This document shows positions 7,998 to 15,028 of a DNA stretch of 64,000 bases, piece after piece. The DNA lies in the NCBI GenBank assembly GCA_034003725.1, contig JAVEYB010000002.1, forward strand, positions 1 to 64,000, written 5' to 3'. Below the pieces are notes generated by a model. It was not told the origin of the DNA, did no database searches, and saw only the letters and a list, made by a program, of their open reading frames with translations. Source of the stretch: Candidatus Zixiibacteriota bacterium (GTDB lineage Bacteria; Zixibacteria; MSB-5A5; GN15; FEB-12). A program made the translations under genes and the position numbers. Each line of letters begins with the position of its first letter. The first letter of the stretch is position 1.

Positions 7998-9443
7998 ATG
8001 ACCGCCCCGCCCCTCCAGGAACATCGTTACAAGCTTTTCACGGTCGGCGCCCTGGGTACCTTCATGGCGACCCTTGACGGATCAATCGTCAACGTGACGC
8101 TGCCAACGCTTGCCACGCAGCTCGACACGTCGATCGACACAGTCGCCTGGGTCGTCCTCGCGTATGCACTGACCCTGATTTCCCTTCTGTTGTTGTTTGG
8201 CGCGTGGACAGAGATACGCGGCTACCGTTTCTCCTATACGTTCGGCTTTGTCTTTTTTCTGATCGGATCGATCATGTGTTCATTTTCGCCGACCATCCAC
8301 TGGCTGATCGTCAGTCGGGCGGTACAGGCGATCGGGACGGCGATGTTCGCGTCTATCGGACCCGGCATGGTCGCGACCGTGTTTCCGCCATCGGAACGGG
8401 GAAAGTGGATCGGGACGATGGTTATGATGGTTGCCGCCGGATTTATGGTTGGCCCCCCGCTCGGCGGTTTGCTGCTGAAATTCTTCAGCTGGCATTCGAT
8501 TTTCATCATCAATCTGCCGATCGGTATCATCGGGCTGTTTTTCGTCCGTCGGTACTTTCGGCACTACACCCCTCCGCGGACCGAGCGACGTATTCATCTG
8601 GTCGGAGCGCTGTCTATCGCGGTCGGACTCGTCACGTTCGTCCTCGCGCTGACCTTTGCCAACGACTACCCGTGGGGAGACGTGCGGATATGGGGAACCG
8701 CCCTCGTGTCGATACTGGCCCTGAGCGCGTTCTATCATTACGAGCGTGATCCACGAACCGCTTTGATTGGACTGGATATTTTTCGAAATCGGACTTTCAC
8801 CGCGTCGATGCTGGCAGCGACCGTACACTTCATGGCGTTGTCCGGTGTGCTGCTTCTCGTGCCGTTCTATCTGGAACGGGTCAAGGGGCTGGAGCCGTCG
8901 CAGGTCGGGATGTTTCTGGTCATCATGCCGGTCGGCATGTTCATACTGTCGTCGTGGGCCGGGAGGATTTCGGACCGGATCGGGTACCGTTTGATAACGA
9001 GCGTGGGAATGGCGGGTCTCGGGGCGGGACTACTGATGTTTTCGGGGTTCGGGGAGGACACTGCGCTGTCGTATGTCGTCCTGACGCTGGTGGTGGTCAG
9101 TGTCGGCACCGGGTTATTCAGCACGCCGAACTCCTCGGCGATGATGGGGGCTGTAACCGATCGGCAGCGGGCTATTGCATCGGGCATCCTGGCGACAAAT
9201 CGGAATATCGGCATGTCGGTCGGGGTCGCGCTGTCGACGACCCTGTTTACGTATTTCCAGCATCGGTTCGCCTACCTCGACAATCCCCACGCCGTGTTTG
9301 CAGCCAGCTACAAACCGGTGGTGTATGTCTCGGCGGCGCTGACCGTGATTGGGCTCGGCTTGTGTCTGCTGAGGACGGAGACTTCGCACGGGGGATCGGT
9401 CGCGACACCTACCAACGGTCAGTCGCCCGTGCCGCCGACATAA
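7998..9443 (+). CDS. MFS exporter, DHA2 (EmrB/QacA-like) family
   Basis: Integral membrane drug/proton antiporter of about 14 predicted helices, 481 residues from this start. The first helix carries the DHA2 motif MATLDGSIVNVTLPTLA. A second conserved segment, GPGMVATVFPPSERGKW, lies in the loop after the fourth helix, and the protein ends in a short hydrophilic tail. The frame is open for 36 codons further upstream, but that stretch is unlike a transporter N-terminus, so the ATG at 7998 is chosen. The substrate cannot be read from sequence. It diverges from an ECF sigma operon and is followed by tRNA-Ala. Confidence 0.9.
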   Translation: MTAPPLQEHRYKLFTVGALGTFMATLDGSIVNVTLPTLATQLDTSIDTVAWVVLAYALTLISLLLLFGAWTEIRGYRFSYTFGFVFFLIGSIMCSFSPTIHWLIVSRAVQAIGTAMFASIGPGMVATVFPPSERGKWIGTMVMMVAAGFMVGPPLGGLLLKFFSWHSIFIINLPIGIIGLFFVRRYFRHYTPPRTERRIHLVGALSIAVGLVTFVLALTFANDYPWGDVRIWGTALVSILALSAFYHYERDPRTALIGLDIFRNRTFTASMLAATVHFMALSGVLLLVPFYLERVKGLEPSQVGMFLVIMPVGMFILSSWAGRISDRIGYRLITSVGMAGLGAGLLMFSGFGEDTALSYVVLTLVVVSVGTGLFSTPNSSAMMGAVTDRQRAIASGILATNRNIGMSVGVALSTTLFTYFQHRFAYLDNPHAVFAASYKPVVYVSAALTVIGLGLCLLRTETSHGGSVATPTNGQSPVPPT

Positions 9444-9448
9444 AAGTA

Positions 9449-9477
9449 TTGACAGCGGTGAGCGCTGCCGATATACT
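9449..9477 (+). promoter_or_regulatory. strong sigma-70-type promoter of tRNA-Ala
   Basis: A perfect -35 TTGACA (9449-9454), a 17-bp spacer and TATACT (9472-9477) place the transcript start about 10 nt before the tRNA. Confidence 0.85.
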
Positions 9478-9494
9478 ACAAGTCTGATTTTATC

Positions 9495-9570
9495 GGGGCC
9501 ATAGCTCAGTTGGGAGAGCGCTTGACTGGCAGTCAAGAGGTCAGGGGTTCGACCCCCCTTGGCTCCACCA
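9495..9570 (+). tRNA. tRNA-Ala (anticodon GGC)
   Basis: A complete 76-nt cloverleaf. The acceptor stem is GGGGCCA with TGGCTCC, and the anticodon loop CTGGCAG sits on a CTTGA/TCAAG stem. The T-arm is AGGGG-TTCGACC-CCCCT, and the 3' CCA is encoded (9568-9570). Confidence 0.97.
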
Positions 9571-9578
9571 AATCACCG

Positions 9579-9605
9579 GAAGCCCTTCGATCATCGAAGG
9601 GCTTC
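9579..9605. terminator. 12-bp perfect hairpin between tRNA-Ala and the ArsR gene
   Basis: GAAGCCCTTCGA pairs with TCGAAGGGCTTC around a 3-nt loop, and that loop is the stop codon of the convergent ArsR gene. T-tracts are poor on both sides, but the position between convergent units suggests a bidirectional terminator. Confidence 0.65.
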
Positions 9606-9950
9606 TTCCTGTTCGGACGGTACGTCTTCGCAGTTCAAGTATCGGACCAGTGATTCAAGCCGTTGCTGCCAATACGCCCGAAACGGCTCAAGCCATTCCG
9701 CGGCATCAATCAGCGGATCGGCCTCCAATCGGCAGACAAAACTCCGTCCTACCCGTCGACGTCGCACCAGACCGGCGCGTTCCAGGATTCCCAGGTGTTT
9801 GGAGATGCCGGGGAGAGTCATGTGAAAGGGTTCGGCTATTTGTGATACAGTCAGGGGGCCATCGAGTAGTCGGGTGACGATTGCGAGTCGTGTTGGATCG
9901 GAGAGTGCGTCAAACGTACGGCATGCGGATTCGATGCTTGGGTAAACCAT
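9591..9950 (-). CDS. ArsR/SmtB-family transcriptional regulator
   Basis: A 119-residue winged-helix repressor. The family signature FDALSDPTRLAIVTRLL is followed by a recognition region LTVSQIAEPFHMTLPGISKHLGILERAGLV and a beta-wing with arginines. No cysteine metal-binding cluster like ELCVCDL is present, so it may sense something other than metal. The ATG at 9950 is chosen because a minus-strand promoter places its transcript start right at that codon. Other in-frame ATGs lie at 9965 and 9968, and none has a Shine-Dalgarno sequence. Confidence 0.85.
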   Translation of the reverse strand: MVYPSIESACRTFDALSDPTRLAIVTRLLDGPLTVSQIAEPFHMTLPGISKHLGILERAGLVRRRRVGRSFVCRLEADPLIDAAEWLEPFRAYWQQRLESLVRYLNCEDVPSEQEEALR

Positions 9951-9955
9951 ATGGT

Positions 9956-9997
9956 TATGTATCATCATTTGCGCGGGTATCGTCAAGTAAAATACTT
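9956..9997 (-). promoter_or_regulatory. putative leaderless promoter with overlapping palindromic operator for the ArsR gene
   Basis: On the minus strand TTGACG (9981-9986) and TACATA (9956-9961) are separated by 19 bp. The start would fall on or next to the ATG at 9950. A perfect palindrome AAGTAaaaTACTT (9985-9997) overlaps the -35 element, the place expected for an autorepressor. Confidence 0.45.
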
Positions 9998-10008
9998 AAC
10001 GAATTGGT

Positions 10009-10047
10009 AAAATAAAACCCGGTCCAGCCATGTGCGGCCGGACCGGG
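10009..10047 (-). terminator. Rho-independent terminator after the small membrane protein gene
   Basis: CCCGGTCC (10018-10025) pairs with GGACCGGG (10040-10047). On the minus strand the stem is followed by TTTTATTTTA. Confidence 0.85.
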
Positions 10048-10085
10048 CAGGTGTGCGTGAACTGCCTCTTGTCGAGGCAACATCT

Positions 10086-10466
10086 TTACATACTGTCGGA
10101 ACCGCCCGCCTGCGCGGCCCGGTTTTCGGCTTCAAGTCTCCGGAGGCGGGACGTAGCCAGCGGGTAGTAAATCAGGAACGCGAGGCCCGCAAAGACGAAC
10201 GTGAGGCCAACGGCGACTTCGGCAGTGACATCGTAAGGGAAAAGCTGGCTTAGCAGGGCCGCCAGACCGATTCCGACGAGGACCATACCCCATTTGAGCG
10301 AGCTCAGCGCCTGCAGCTCCCGGTTCGGGGTGAAGAGGTGCTGCACGTTCTTGTCGACCAACCCCTTCTCGATCAGCCGGTTACGCGTTCTGGCATCAGC
10401 CAGAATCTTTATGATGTAGCTGAACGCGAAGAAGATTATTCCGGTTATGAGCACGTCCTGCATCAT
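10086..10466 (-). CDS. small two-helix membrane protein, DUF6249-like
   Basis: A 126-residue protein with an N-terminal hydrophobic segment (LITGIIFFAFSYIIKI) and two further membrane helices at about 56-73 and 80-100, ending in a charged tail. The pattern LSSLKWGMVLVGIGL resembles the DUF6249 family often found beside ECF sigma genes; this is a tentative match. The start at 10466 has a clear Shine-Dalgarno AAGGAG 5 nt upstream, and the longer open frame before it is ignored. It diverges from an ECF sigma gene and could belong to its regulon. Confidence 0.7.
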   Translation of the reverse strand: MMQDVLITGIIFFAFSYIIKILADARTRNRLIEKGLVDKNVQHLFTPNRELQALSSLKWGMVLVGIGLAALLSQLFPYDVTAEVAVGLTFVFAGLAFLIYYPLATSRLRRLEAENRAAQAGGSDSM

Positions 10467-10549
10467 ATGGACTCCTTTTCTGGTTTTCAGACTGTTGCTA
10501 CCCATCTGACAGGCCACTCGGGAAGTTGTTGCAGACCAGACAGAAAAAT

Positions 10550-10578
10550 GAAACTTTTGCAGGCCTGAACCTGTCTGA
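10550..10578 (+). promoter_or_regulatory. ECF-type promoter, probably autoregulatory
   Basis: GAAACTT (10550-10556), 16 bp and GTCTGA (10573-10578) match the general ECF pattern of an AAC-containing -35 and a GTC/TCTGA -10. The predicted start at about 10585 leaves a short leader containing GAGG (10590-10593) before the ATG at 10599. Confidence 0.6.
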
Positions 10579-10598
10579 TGTACCATGTTGAGGCACGC

Positions 10599-11168
10599 AT
10601 GACAGAACAGGCGCTGGTTCAGGATATCCTAACGGGCAATCGCGACGCATTCCGCGACTTTATGACCCGGTATCAGTCGCTTGTGGTGCATGTGGTCGGC
10701 CGGATGGTCCCCAATGAGGCTGACCGTCAGGACATCTGCCAGGATGTCTTTGTTAAAGCCTATCGCAATCTGAATGGATTCAATTTCGAGGCGAAGTTGT
10801 CGACCTGGCTTGCCCGGATAGCGTACAACACCGCCTTAAATCACCTTGAAAAGCGCCGAGTCGACTTGTTTGACGACATCACCGCCGAGCACGACCGGCT
10901 GGAAGACAGACCGGCCAGCGGGCGGACGGTGGACGAGTCGGTGGCGGTATCGGACAGCGCCCGGCGGGTGCGGACCGAGATAGACCGCCTGCCGGTTTTG
11001 TACGGTACGATTCTGGCGCTGTATCACCTCGAAGAAATGACCTACCGGGAGATTGCCGACGTGATGCAATTACCCGAAGGCACCGTAAAAAGCTATCTGT
11101 TTCGGGCGCGTAAGATGCTGAAAGACCGGCTGACCGCCGCGTACGCCGAGGAGGATCTATGTCGGTAG
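10599..11168 (+). CDS. ECF-family RNA polymerase sigma factor
   Basis: A 189-residue sigma factor. Region 2 includes DRQDICQDVFVKAYRNLNGF and the core-binding LSTWLARIAYNTALNHLEKRR. Region 4 includes LPVLYGTILALYHLEEMTYREIADVMQLPEGTVKSYLFRARKML. ATG at 10599 has GAGG 5 nt upstream, while the in-frame ATG at 10578 would lie inside the putative -10 element. Its last 10 bases overlap the next gene, which encodes a likely anti-sigma factor, so translation is coupled. Confidence 0.93.
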   Translation: MTEQALVQDILTGNRDAFRDFMTRYQSLVVHVVGRMVPNEADRQDICQDVFVKAYRNLNGFNFEAKLSTWLARIAYNTALNHLEKRRVDLFDDITAEHDRLEDRPASGRTVDESVAVSDSARRVRTEIDRLPVLYGTILALYHLEEMTYREIADVMQLPEGTVKSYLFRARKMLKDRLTAAYAEEDLCR

Positions 11169-11698
11169 AAAGACTCACCGATGAACGGATATTCGACTAC
11201 CTCGACGGGAACCTGTCGGCGGAGGAACGGCAGGCGGTGGAGTGGTTGATCGCGCTGAGCGAGGAAAACAGGGCGCTGGTCGGGCAGTACCGGGAGTTGT
11301 ACGGGCAGCTTGGCACCAGACAGGTATACAGCGTGCCGCCGAGTTTCGAGCATGCGGTGCTCGAGCAGATTGAAATGGCGCGTCGCCAACGGCGCTGGTT
11401 TACGCGGCTTACTGCCGCCGCGCTTGCGGCGTGTGGAACCGCGGCGGTTCTGATTCTGGGATCGATGCTCGATCTGTCGCCGGTCGCAGCATGGCTGGTG
11501 CAGATGTTGCCCGAACTTCCCTCCGCGGCTGATGTTGCCTCGGTGTGCACGGAGTCGGCGCAGGCGTGCGGCGCCGTGATCGGCAGTCTCGGGTCGGGCT
11601 CTGCACTGTTTGCGTTTGCGGGCGCGATCCTGGTCGGTTTTCACATGCTGGATTCGGCGCTGGTCCGCTCACATTTTCGCAGCATGTCCGAGTCCTGA
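11159..11698 (+). CDS. putative membrane anti-sigma factor
   Basis: A 179-residue protein whose N-terminal 60 residues (IFDYLDGNLSAEERQAVEWLI) resemble the sigma-binding helical domain of anti-sigma factors, without a zinc motif. Two hydrophobic segments lie at about 80-103 and 145-166. The start overlaps the sigma gene by 10 nt and has GAGGAG upstream. The role is inferred from fold pattern and overlap with the sigma gene. Confidence 0.72.
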   Translation: MSVERLTDERIFDYLDGNLSAEERQAVEWLIALSEENRALVGQYRELYGQLGTRQVYSVPPSFEHAVLEQIEMARRQRRWFTRLTAAALAACGTAAVLILGSMLDLSPVAAWLVQMLPELPSAADVASVCTESAQACGAVIGSLGSGSALFAFAGAILVGFHMLDSALVRSHFRSMSES

Positions 11699-11708
11699 GC
11701 GGCGCCGA

Positions 11709-12248
11709 TCATTTGATGATCCGGATCAGCTGACGGAACGTATCTCCCTCCGCGACTTTTTGTAATTCCATCAGGCACATTTCCACCGACGTCAATACGG
11801 CGCCCGCGTCCTTGATTCGCTGGACGCCGAACTGGTAATTGTGCTCGAGCCGCGATGAAACGGCATCGACAACAAGATGCACCCGGTAACCGGCATCGAG
11901 CAGATCCATCGCGCTCTGGTAAACGCAAATATGCGTCTCTATACCGGTCAGCAGGATGTCCTTTCGGCCGAGCCGGTCGAGTTCACGAACGAAATCAGGG
12001 TTGCCGCAGGTCGAAAACGATTTTTTCACCAGCGGTGACGTGCCGGTAAGGGCGGCTTTCAGTTCGGGGATGGTTTCGCCGAGTTTGTCGGGGAGCTGCT
12101 CGTTCCAGATGATCGGTATGCTCAGCGCCTGTGCGCCGCGTGCCATGCGGACGAGGTTGGCGAACAGTCGTTCCTTCTCGTACATGAGGGTGGCCAGCTT
12201 GCCCTGAATATCAACGTAGACGAGGGTAGTGCTGTCGGGTGTCAGCAT
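11709..12248 (-). CDS. isochorismatase-family cysteine hydrolase (YcaC-like)
   Basis: A 179-residue protein of the isochorismatase-like fold with the D-K-C catalytic triad: D13 in VYVDIQGKL, K75 or K76 in LVKKSFST, and C108 in GIETHICVYQS. Members hydrolyse amides or related bonds in small molecules; the substrate cannot be predicted. The start at 12248 is favoured by GGAG 7 nt upstream, although the frame extends 13 codons further. It converges on the anti-sigma gene, and no functional partner is adjacent. Confidence 0.85.
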   Translation of the reverse strand: MLTPDSTTLVYVDIQGKLATLMYEKERLFANLVRMARGAQALSIPIIWNEQLPDKLGETIPELKAALTGTSPLVKKSFSTCGNPDFVRELDRLGRKDILLTGIETHICVYQSAMDLLDAGYRVHLVVDAVSSRLEHNYQFGVQRIKDAGAVLTSVEMCLMELQKVAEGDTFRQLIRIIK

Positions 12249-12327
12249 CGTGTTCTCCTGACTGAACGTTCGCGATTTTCTGGTCAAAGTACGTTATAGC
12301 GCTCTCCGCCGAAACAGAAAAAGGACA

Positions 12328-13767
12328 TCACGCGCAGTCCGCGGGCGCCGATCCGCCGAGGAACAAGTAGTTGACCAGGTGGATCAGGTCGGACAGATCG
12401 ATACTGCCGCCGGAATCTCCGTTGGTGTTTGCTTCGGCGGGGCAGTCCGGCGACGGTCCGCCGAGGAAGAGGTAGTTGACGAGCCAGATCAGGTCTGACA
12501 AGTCGATCGCCTCTTCGGAGTCGGCGTTGACGTTGCCGGTCGTGCCGATACAGCAGGGATCGGGCGGTCCCGCGCAGTAATCTTCGACCGCGCCGTCGTG
12601 GACGATTTTGCGGACCCGGCCGGTGTTCAGTTCGGCGATATACAGTTCGCCGTAGTAGTCTTCGCCGAAGGTCGCCAGATCGAAGTTGCCGACGTCAAAC
12701 ATGGGCGATCCGAATTCCGAGTCGACATTGCCGGCGGAGTCGACTTTCAGGCGCCAGATCTGACCCGTGCAATAGTCTCCGTAGATATACCAGCCGGTCA
12801 GATCGGGTATTGCGCATCCCCGGTAGACATGGCCGCCCGTGATGGAGCAGCGCCCGTTGTTGTGATTGTATTCGAAGATGGGGTGGTCCAGACCGGCGGA
12901 GTCGCAGTTGCTCGCCGGTTCATAGCAGTGGAAACCTTCGGTGATATCCCAGCCGTAGTTCTGCCCGCCGAGGTCGCTCCACCGTGTGACGTTCACTTCC
13001 TCGTAGACAAACTGGCCGACATCGGCGATCCACAGGTCGGCGGTGACGCGGTCGAAGCTCCAGCGGTAGGGGTTGCGCAGGCCGAATGCGAATATTTCGG
13101 GGAGGGTGTCTACCGTTCCGACCCAGGGGTTACCGACCGGGACGGTGTAAGGTGCGCCGTTGCGGACGTCAATCCTCAACAGCTTGCCCAGAAGCGCAAA
13201 CGGGCTCTGCGCCATCTCCAGCGGATCACCCGTGCCGCCGCCGTCGCCCATGCCGATATACAGATACTTGTCGGGGCCGAAGAGGATCGTGCCGCCGTTG
13301 TGGTTGGTCTGCGGCTGACGGATCTTGAGAATAACCTGCTCTGCCGAGGGGTCGGCGATATCGGGGTTGCCGGTGATGGGGAATCTCGAGATAAACGTCC
13401 AGTCGGTGTCGTTGATGCGGTTGACGTAGTTCAGGAAAAATGCCTGGGTGTCGGGGAAATCGGGGTGGAAGGCCATGCCGAGGAGGCCGCGCTCCCCGCC
13501 GGTAACGACACGATCGCTGATATCGAGCATGGGCTGCGACAGCACCGAGTCACCTTCGATAATCCGCACGTAGCCTTCGCGCTCCAAGACGAACAGCCGT
13601 ACGCTGTCGTTAGGGGCGCTGGTGATGTAGATCGGGTTCGAAAGCCCCGAAACGACCGTTTGCAGGGAGAGGGTCAGGGTATCGGGGTTTTGGGCATGGC
13701 CGGTTGTCGCGATCAGCCCCGCGACGAAAAGGAAGCAGAGGCCTCGGAAAAACTGTACACGGATCAT
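12328..13767 (-). CDS. secreted PQQ-type sugar/sorbosone dehydrogenase-like protein with C-terminal dockerin-like repeats
   Basis: The 479-residue protein starts with a signal peptide (cleavage near HAQ, residue 26). Residues about 30-400 form a glucose/sorbosone dehydrogenase beta-propeller, seen in ERGLLGMAFHPDF, NHNGGTILFGPDKYLYIGMGDGGG, FGLRNPYRWSFD and NYGWDITEG. A cysteine-bearing insert (CYEPASNCDS) is likely disulphide-bonded. Residues 411-479 hold two calcium-binding dockerin-like repeats with the shared motif IDLSDLIxLVNYLFLGG. Propeller members oxidise sugars or bind carbohydrates in the periplasm or outside the cell. The dockerin module suggests attachment to an unseen partner. 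No cohesin is recognisable in this window. Confidence 0.88.
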   Translation of the reverse strand: MIRVQFFRGLCFLFVAGLIATTGHAQNPDTLTLSLQTVVSGLSNPIYITSAPNDSVRLFVLEREGYVRIIEGDSVLSQPMLDISDRVVTGGERGLLGMAFHPDFPDTQAFFLNYVNRINDTDWTFISRFPITGNPDIADPSAEQVILKIRQPQTNHNGGTILFGPDKYLYIGMGDGGGTGDPLEMAQSPFALLGKLLRIDVRNGAPYTVPVGNPWVGTVDTLPEIFAFGLRNPYRWSFDRVTADLWIADVGQFVYEEVNVTRWSDLGGQNYGWDITEGFHCYEPASNCDSAGLDHPIFEYNHNNGRCSITGGHVYRGCAIPDLTGWYIYGDYCTGQIWRLKVDSAGNVDSEFGSPMFDVGNFDLATFGEDYYGELYIAELNTGRVRKIVHDGAVEDYCAGPPDPCCIGTTGNVNADSEEAIDLSDLIWLVNYLFLGGPSPDCPAEANTNGDSGGSIDLSDLIHLVNYLFLGGSAPADCA

Positions 13768-13907
13768 CGTATCCTCCTCCTGCGCGCGGGAAGGCGCGCA
13801 CGCTGCTCGGATTGACAGGGCATGTCGGGAATGTGGTAAAAATGGATTTCCGTTCTCTGTTATACAACGCCGTTACGGCCGGGAAGTGCCCGCCGTGTGC
13901 GTTGAGA

Positions 13908-14756
13908 TCAGGACTTCAACGGCCGCCACGAGAGAATGCGGTCCAGCCGGAACGTGCGCTCATCGTGGGCCAGCAGGCACTGGGCGTTAAGGTAGAGGTT
14001 TTGTCCGAGGCGGTGGATGTGAATCGGCCTGATCGGCCTCGTCTGAATGGGTTGGCCCGGTTTGGCGTAGCGGATTTCGATGGTGGCGGCATCGCGGATG
14101 GCGGCTGCGAGGGAGTCAAATTCCGGGGGAAGCTCCGTTACGACCTGGGCGCCATCGGCGAATTTATAGACACCAATCGTCTCGAACAACTCTGATATTG
14201 TCGTAAACTCACGGGTCATCCCGATCAACTTCAGGAAAATCAGAGAGACCAGATCGGCATCGCCAAGCGCCCGGTGAACCTGAGAGTCGGCCAGTTCAAG
14301 TTTGAGCGCGAGCGACAGGAGAGAGTACGACGGCAGATCGGGCTCGAGATAGCGGGCGAGATCGCGCGTGTCGACAATCGGATTTTCCGGCAAGGGCAGG
14401 TTGTTACGTCGAATCTCCCACGCGATAAACGAAATATCAAAGGGGGCGTTGTGGGCGATCAGGACCGAGTCCGGGCCGCAGAAGTCGAAGAAACGCGCAA
14501 GCACCGGCCCGACCGGGTCGGCATCGGATACCATCGAGTCGGTGATGCGGTGAATGCTCACGACCTCACCGGGGATCGGTCGGCCCGGGTTAACCAGTTC
14601 GGTGAACATGGCGATATCCCGTCCCTCCAGGTCAAATGCCAGGGCCCCGACTTCCACTATCCGGTTGCTGGCCGCCCACAGGCCGGTAGTCTCGGTGTCG
14701 AACGCGACAAAGCGAATCCGGTTCAGGGGGGAGAGGAGATCAAACCCGGGTTCCAT
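13908..14756 (-). CDS. DnaQ-like DEDDh 3'-5' exonuclease fused to a C-terminal WYL domain
   Basis: Residues 13-190 form a DEDDh exonuclease: D20 and E22 in FDTETTG, D107 in HNAPFDISF, H161 and D166 in HRALGDADLV, all five present. Residues about 205-282 read as a WYL-type domain (AIRDAATIEIRYA, IRPIHIHRLGQNLYLNAQC, ERTFRLDRI). WYL domains sense ligands, probably nucleic-acid species, in many regulators of DNA-damage and defence loci. The pairing suggests a nuclease controlled by, or recruited to, nucleic acid fragments. It is alone on its strand and divergent from the ammonia-lyase gene. It is not a canonical polymerase III epsilon subunit. Confidence 0.82.
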   Translation of the reverse strand: MEPGFDLLSPLNRIRFVAFDTETTGLWAASNRIVEVGALAFDLEGRDIAMFTELVNPGRPIPGEVVSIHRITDSMVSDADPVGPVLARFFDFCGPDSVLIAHNAPFDISFIAWEIRRNNLPLPENPIVDTRDLARYLEPDLPSYSLLSLALKLELADSQVHRALGDADLVSLIFLKLIGMTREFTTISELFETIGVYKFADGAQVVTELPPEFDSLAAAIRDAATIEIRYAKPGQPIQTRPIRPIHIHRLGQNLYLNAQCLLAHDERTFRLDRILSWRPLKS

Positions 14757-14784
14757 GACATAAACATGCGGTTTCGGGTTCCAA

Positions 14785-14812
14785 TTGACAATAGCTTTCG
14801 GCAGGCTATCTT
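14785..14812 (+). promoter_or_regulatory. sigma-70-type promoter upstream of the ammonia-lyase
   Basis: A perfect TTGACA (14785-14790), 16 bp and TATCTT (14807-14812). The start would be near 14819, about 210 nt before the lyase ATG, which leaves a long leader. Confidence 0.55.
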
Positions 14813-14830
14813 GTACGCGGAGGTACTGAC

Positions 14831-14941
14831 ATGCAGTGCACCGTCACGCAGAAAACCGTATCCGCCCGGAGCGGCCTCCCGGCCAACTGCTCCTCGTCGA
14901 TCTACAACTCCCTCTCGGCCTCAGGGCTGCAGGACGAGTAG
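14831..14941 (+). CDS. possible 36-residue leader peptide
   Basis: A short frame with ATG at 14831 and GGAGGT about 6 nt upstream, just downstream of a good promoter. The peptide is rich in Ser and contains two Cys and no His, so a histidine attenuator is unlikely. The leader also holds a small hairpin (GTCCGG/CCGGAC) at about 14963-14978. The signals are good, but there is no evidence of conservation. Confidence 0.3.
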   Translation: MQCTVTQKTVSARSGLPANCSSSIYNSLSASGLQDE

Positions 14942-15028
14942 CGGTCGTCCATTCGTGTATCCGTCCGGTGGTCCGGACACGTTCCCGTTTGAAATACAAC
15001 ACTCAGTTTGTCGATACAGGAGTCTGAT

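Noticed and set aside
12598-13815. 405-codon plus-strand frame antisense to the dehydrogenase-dockerin gene
   Set aside because: GC-rich shadow of a gene with signal peptide and family motifs.
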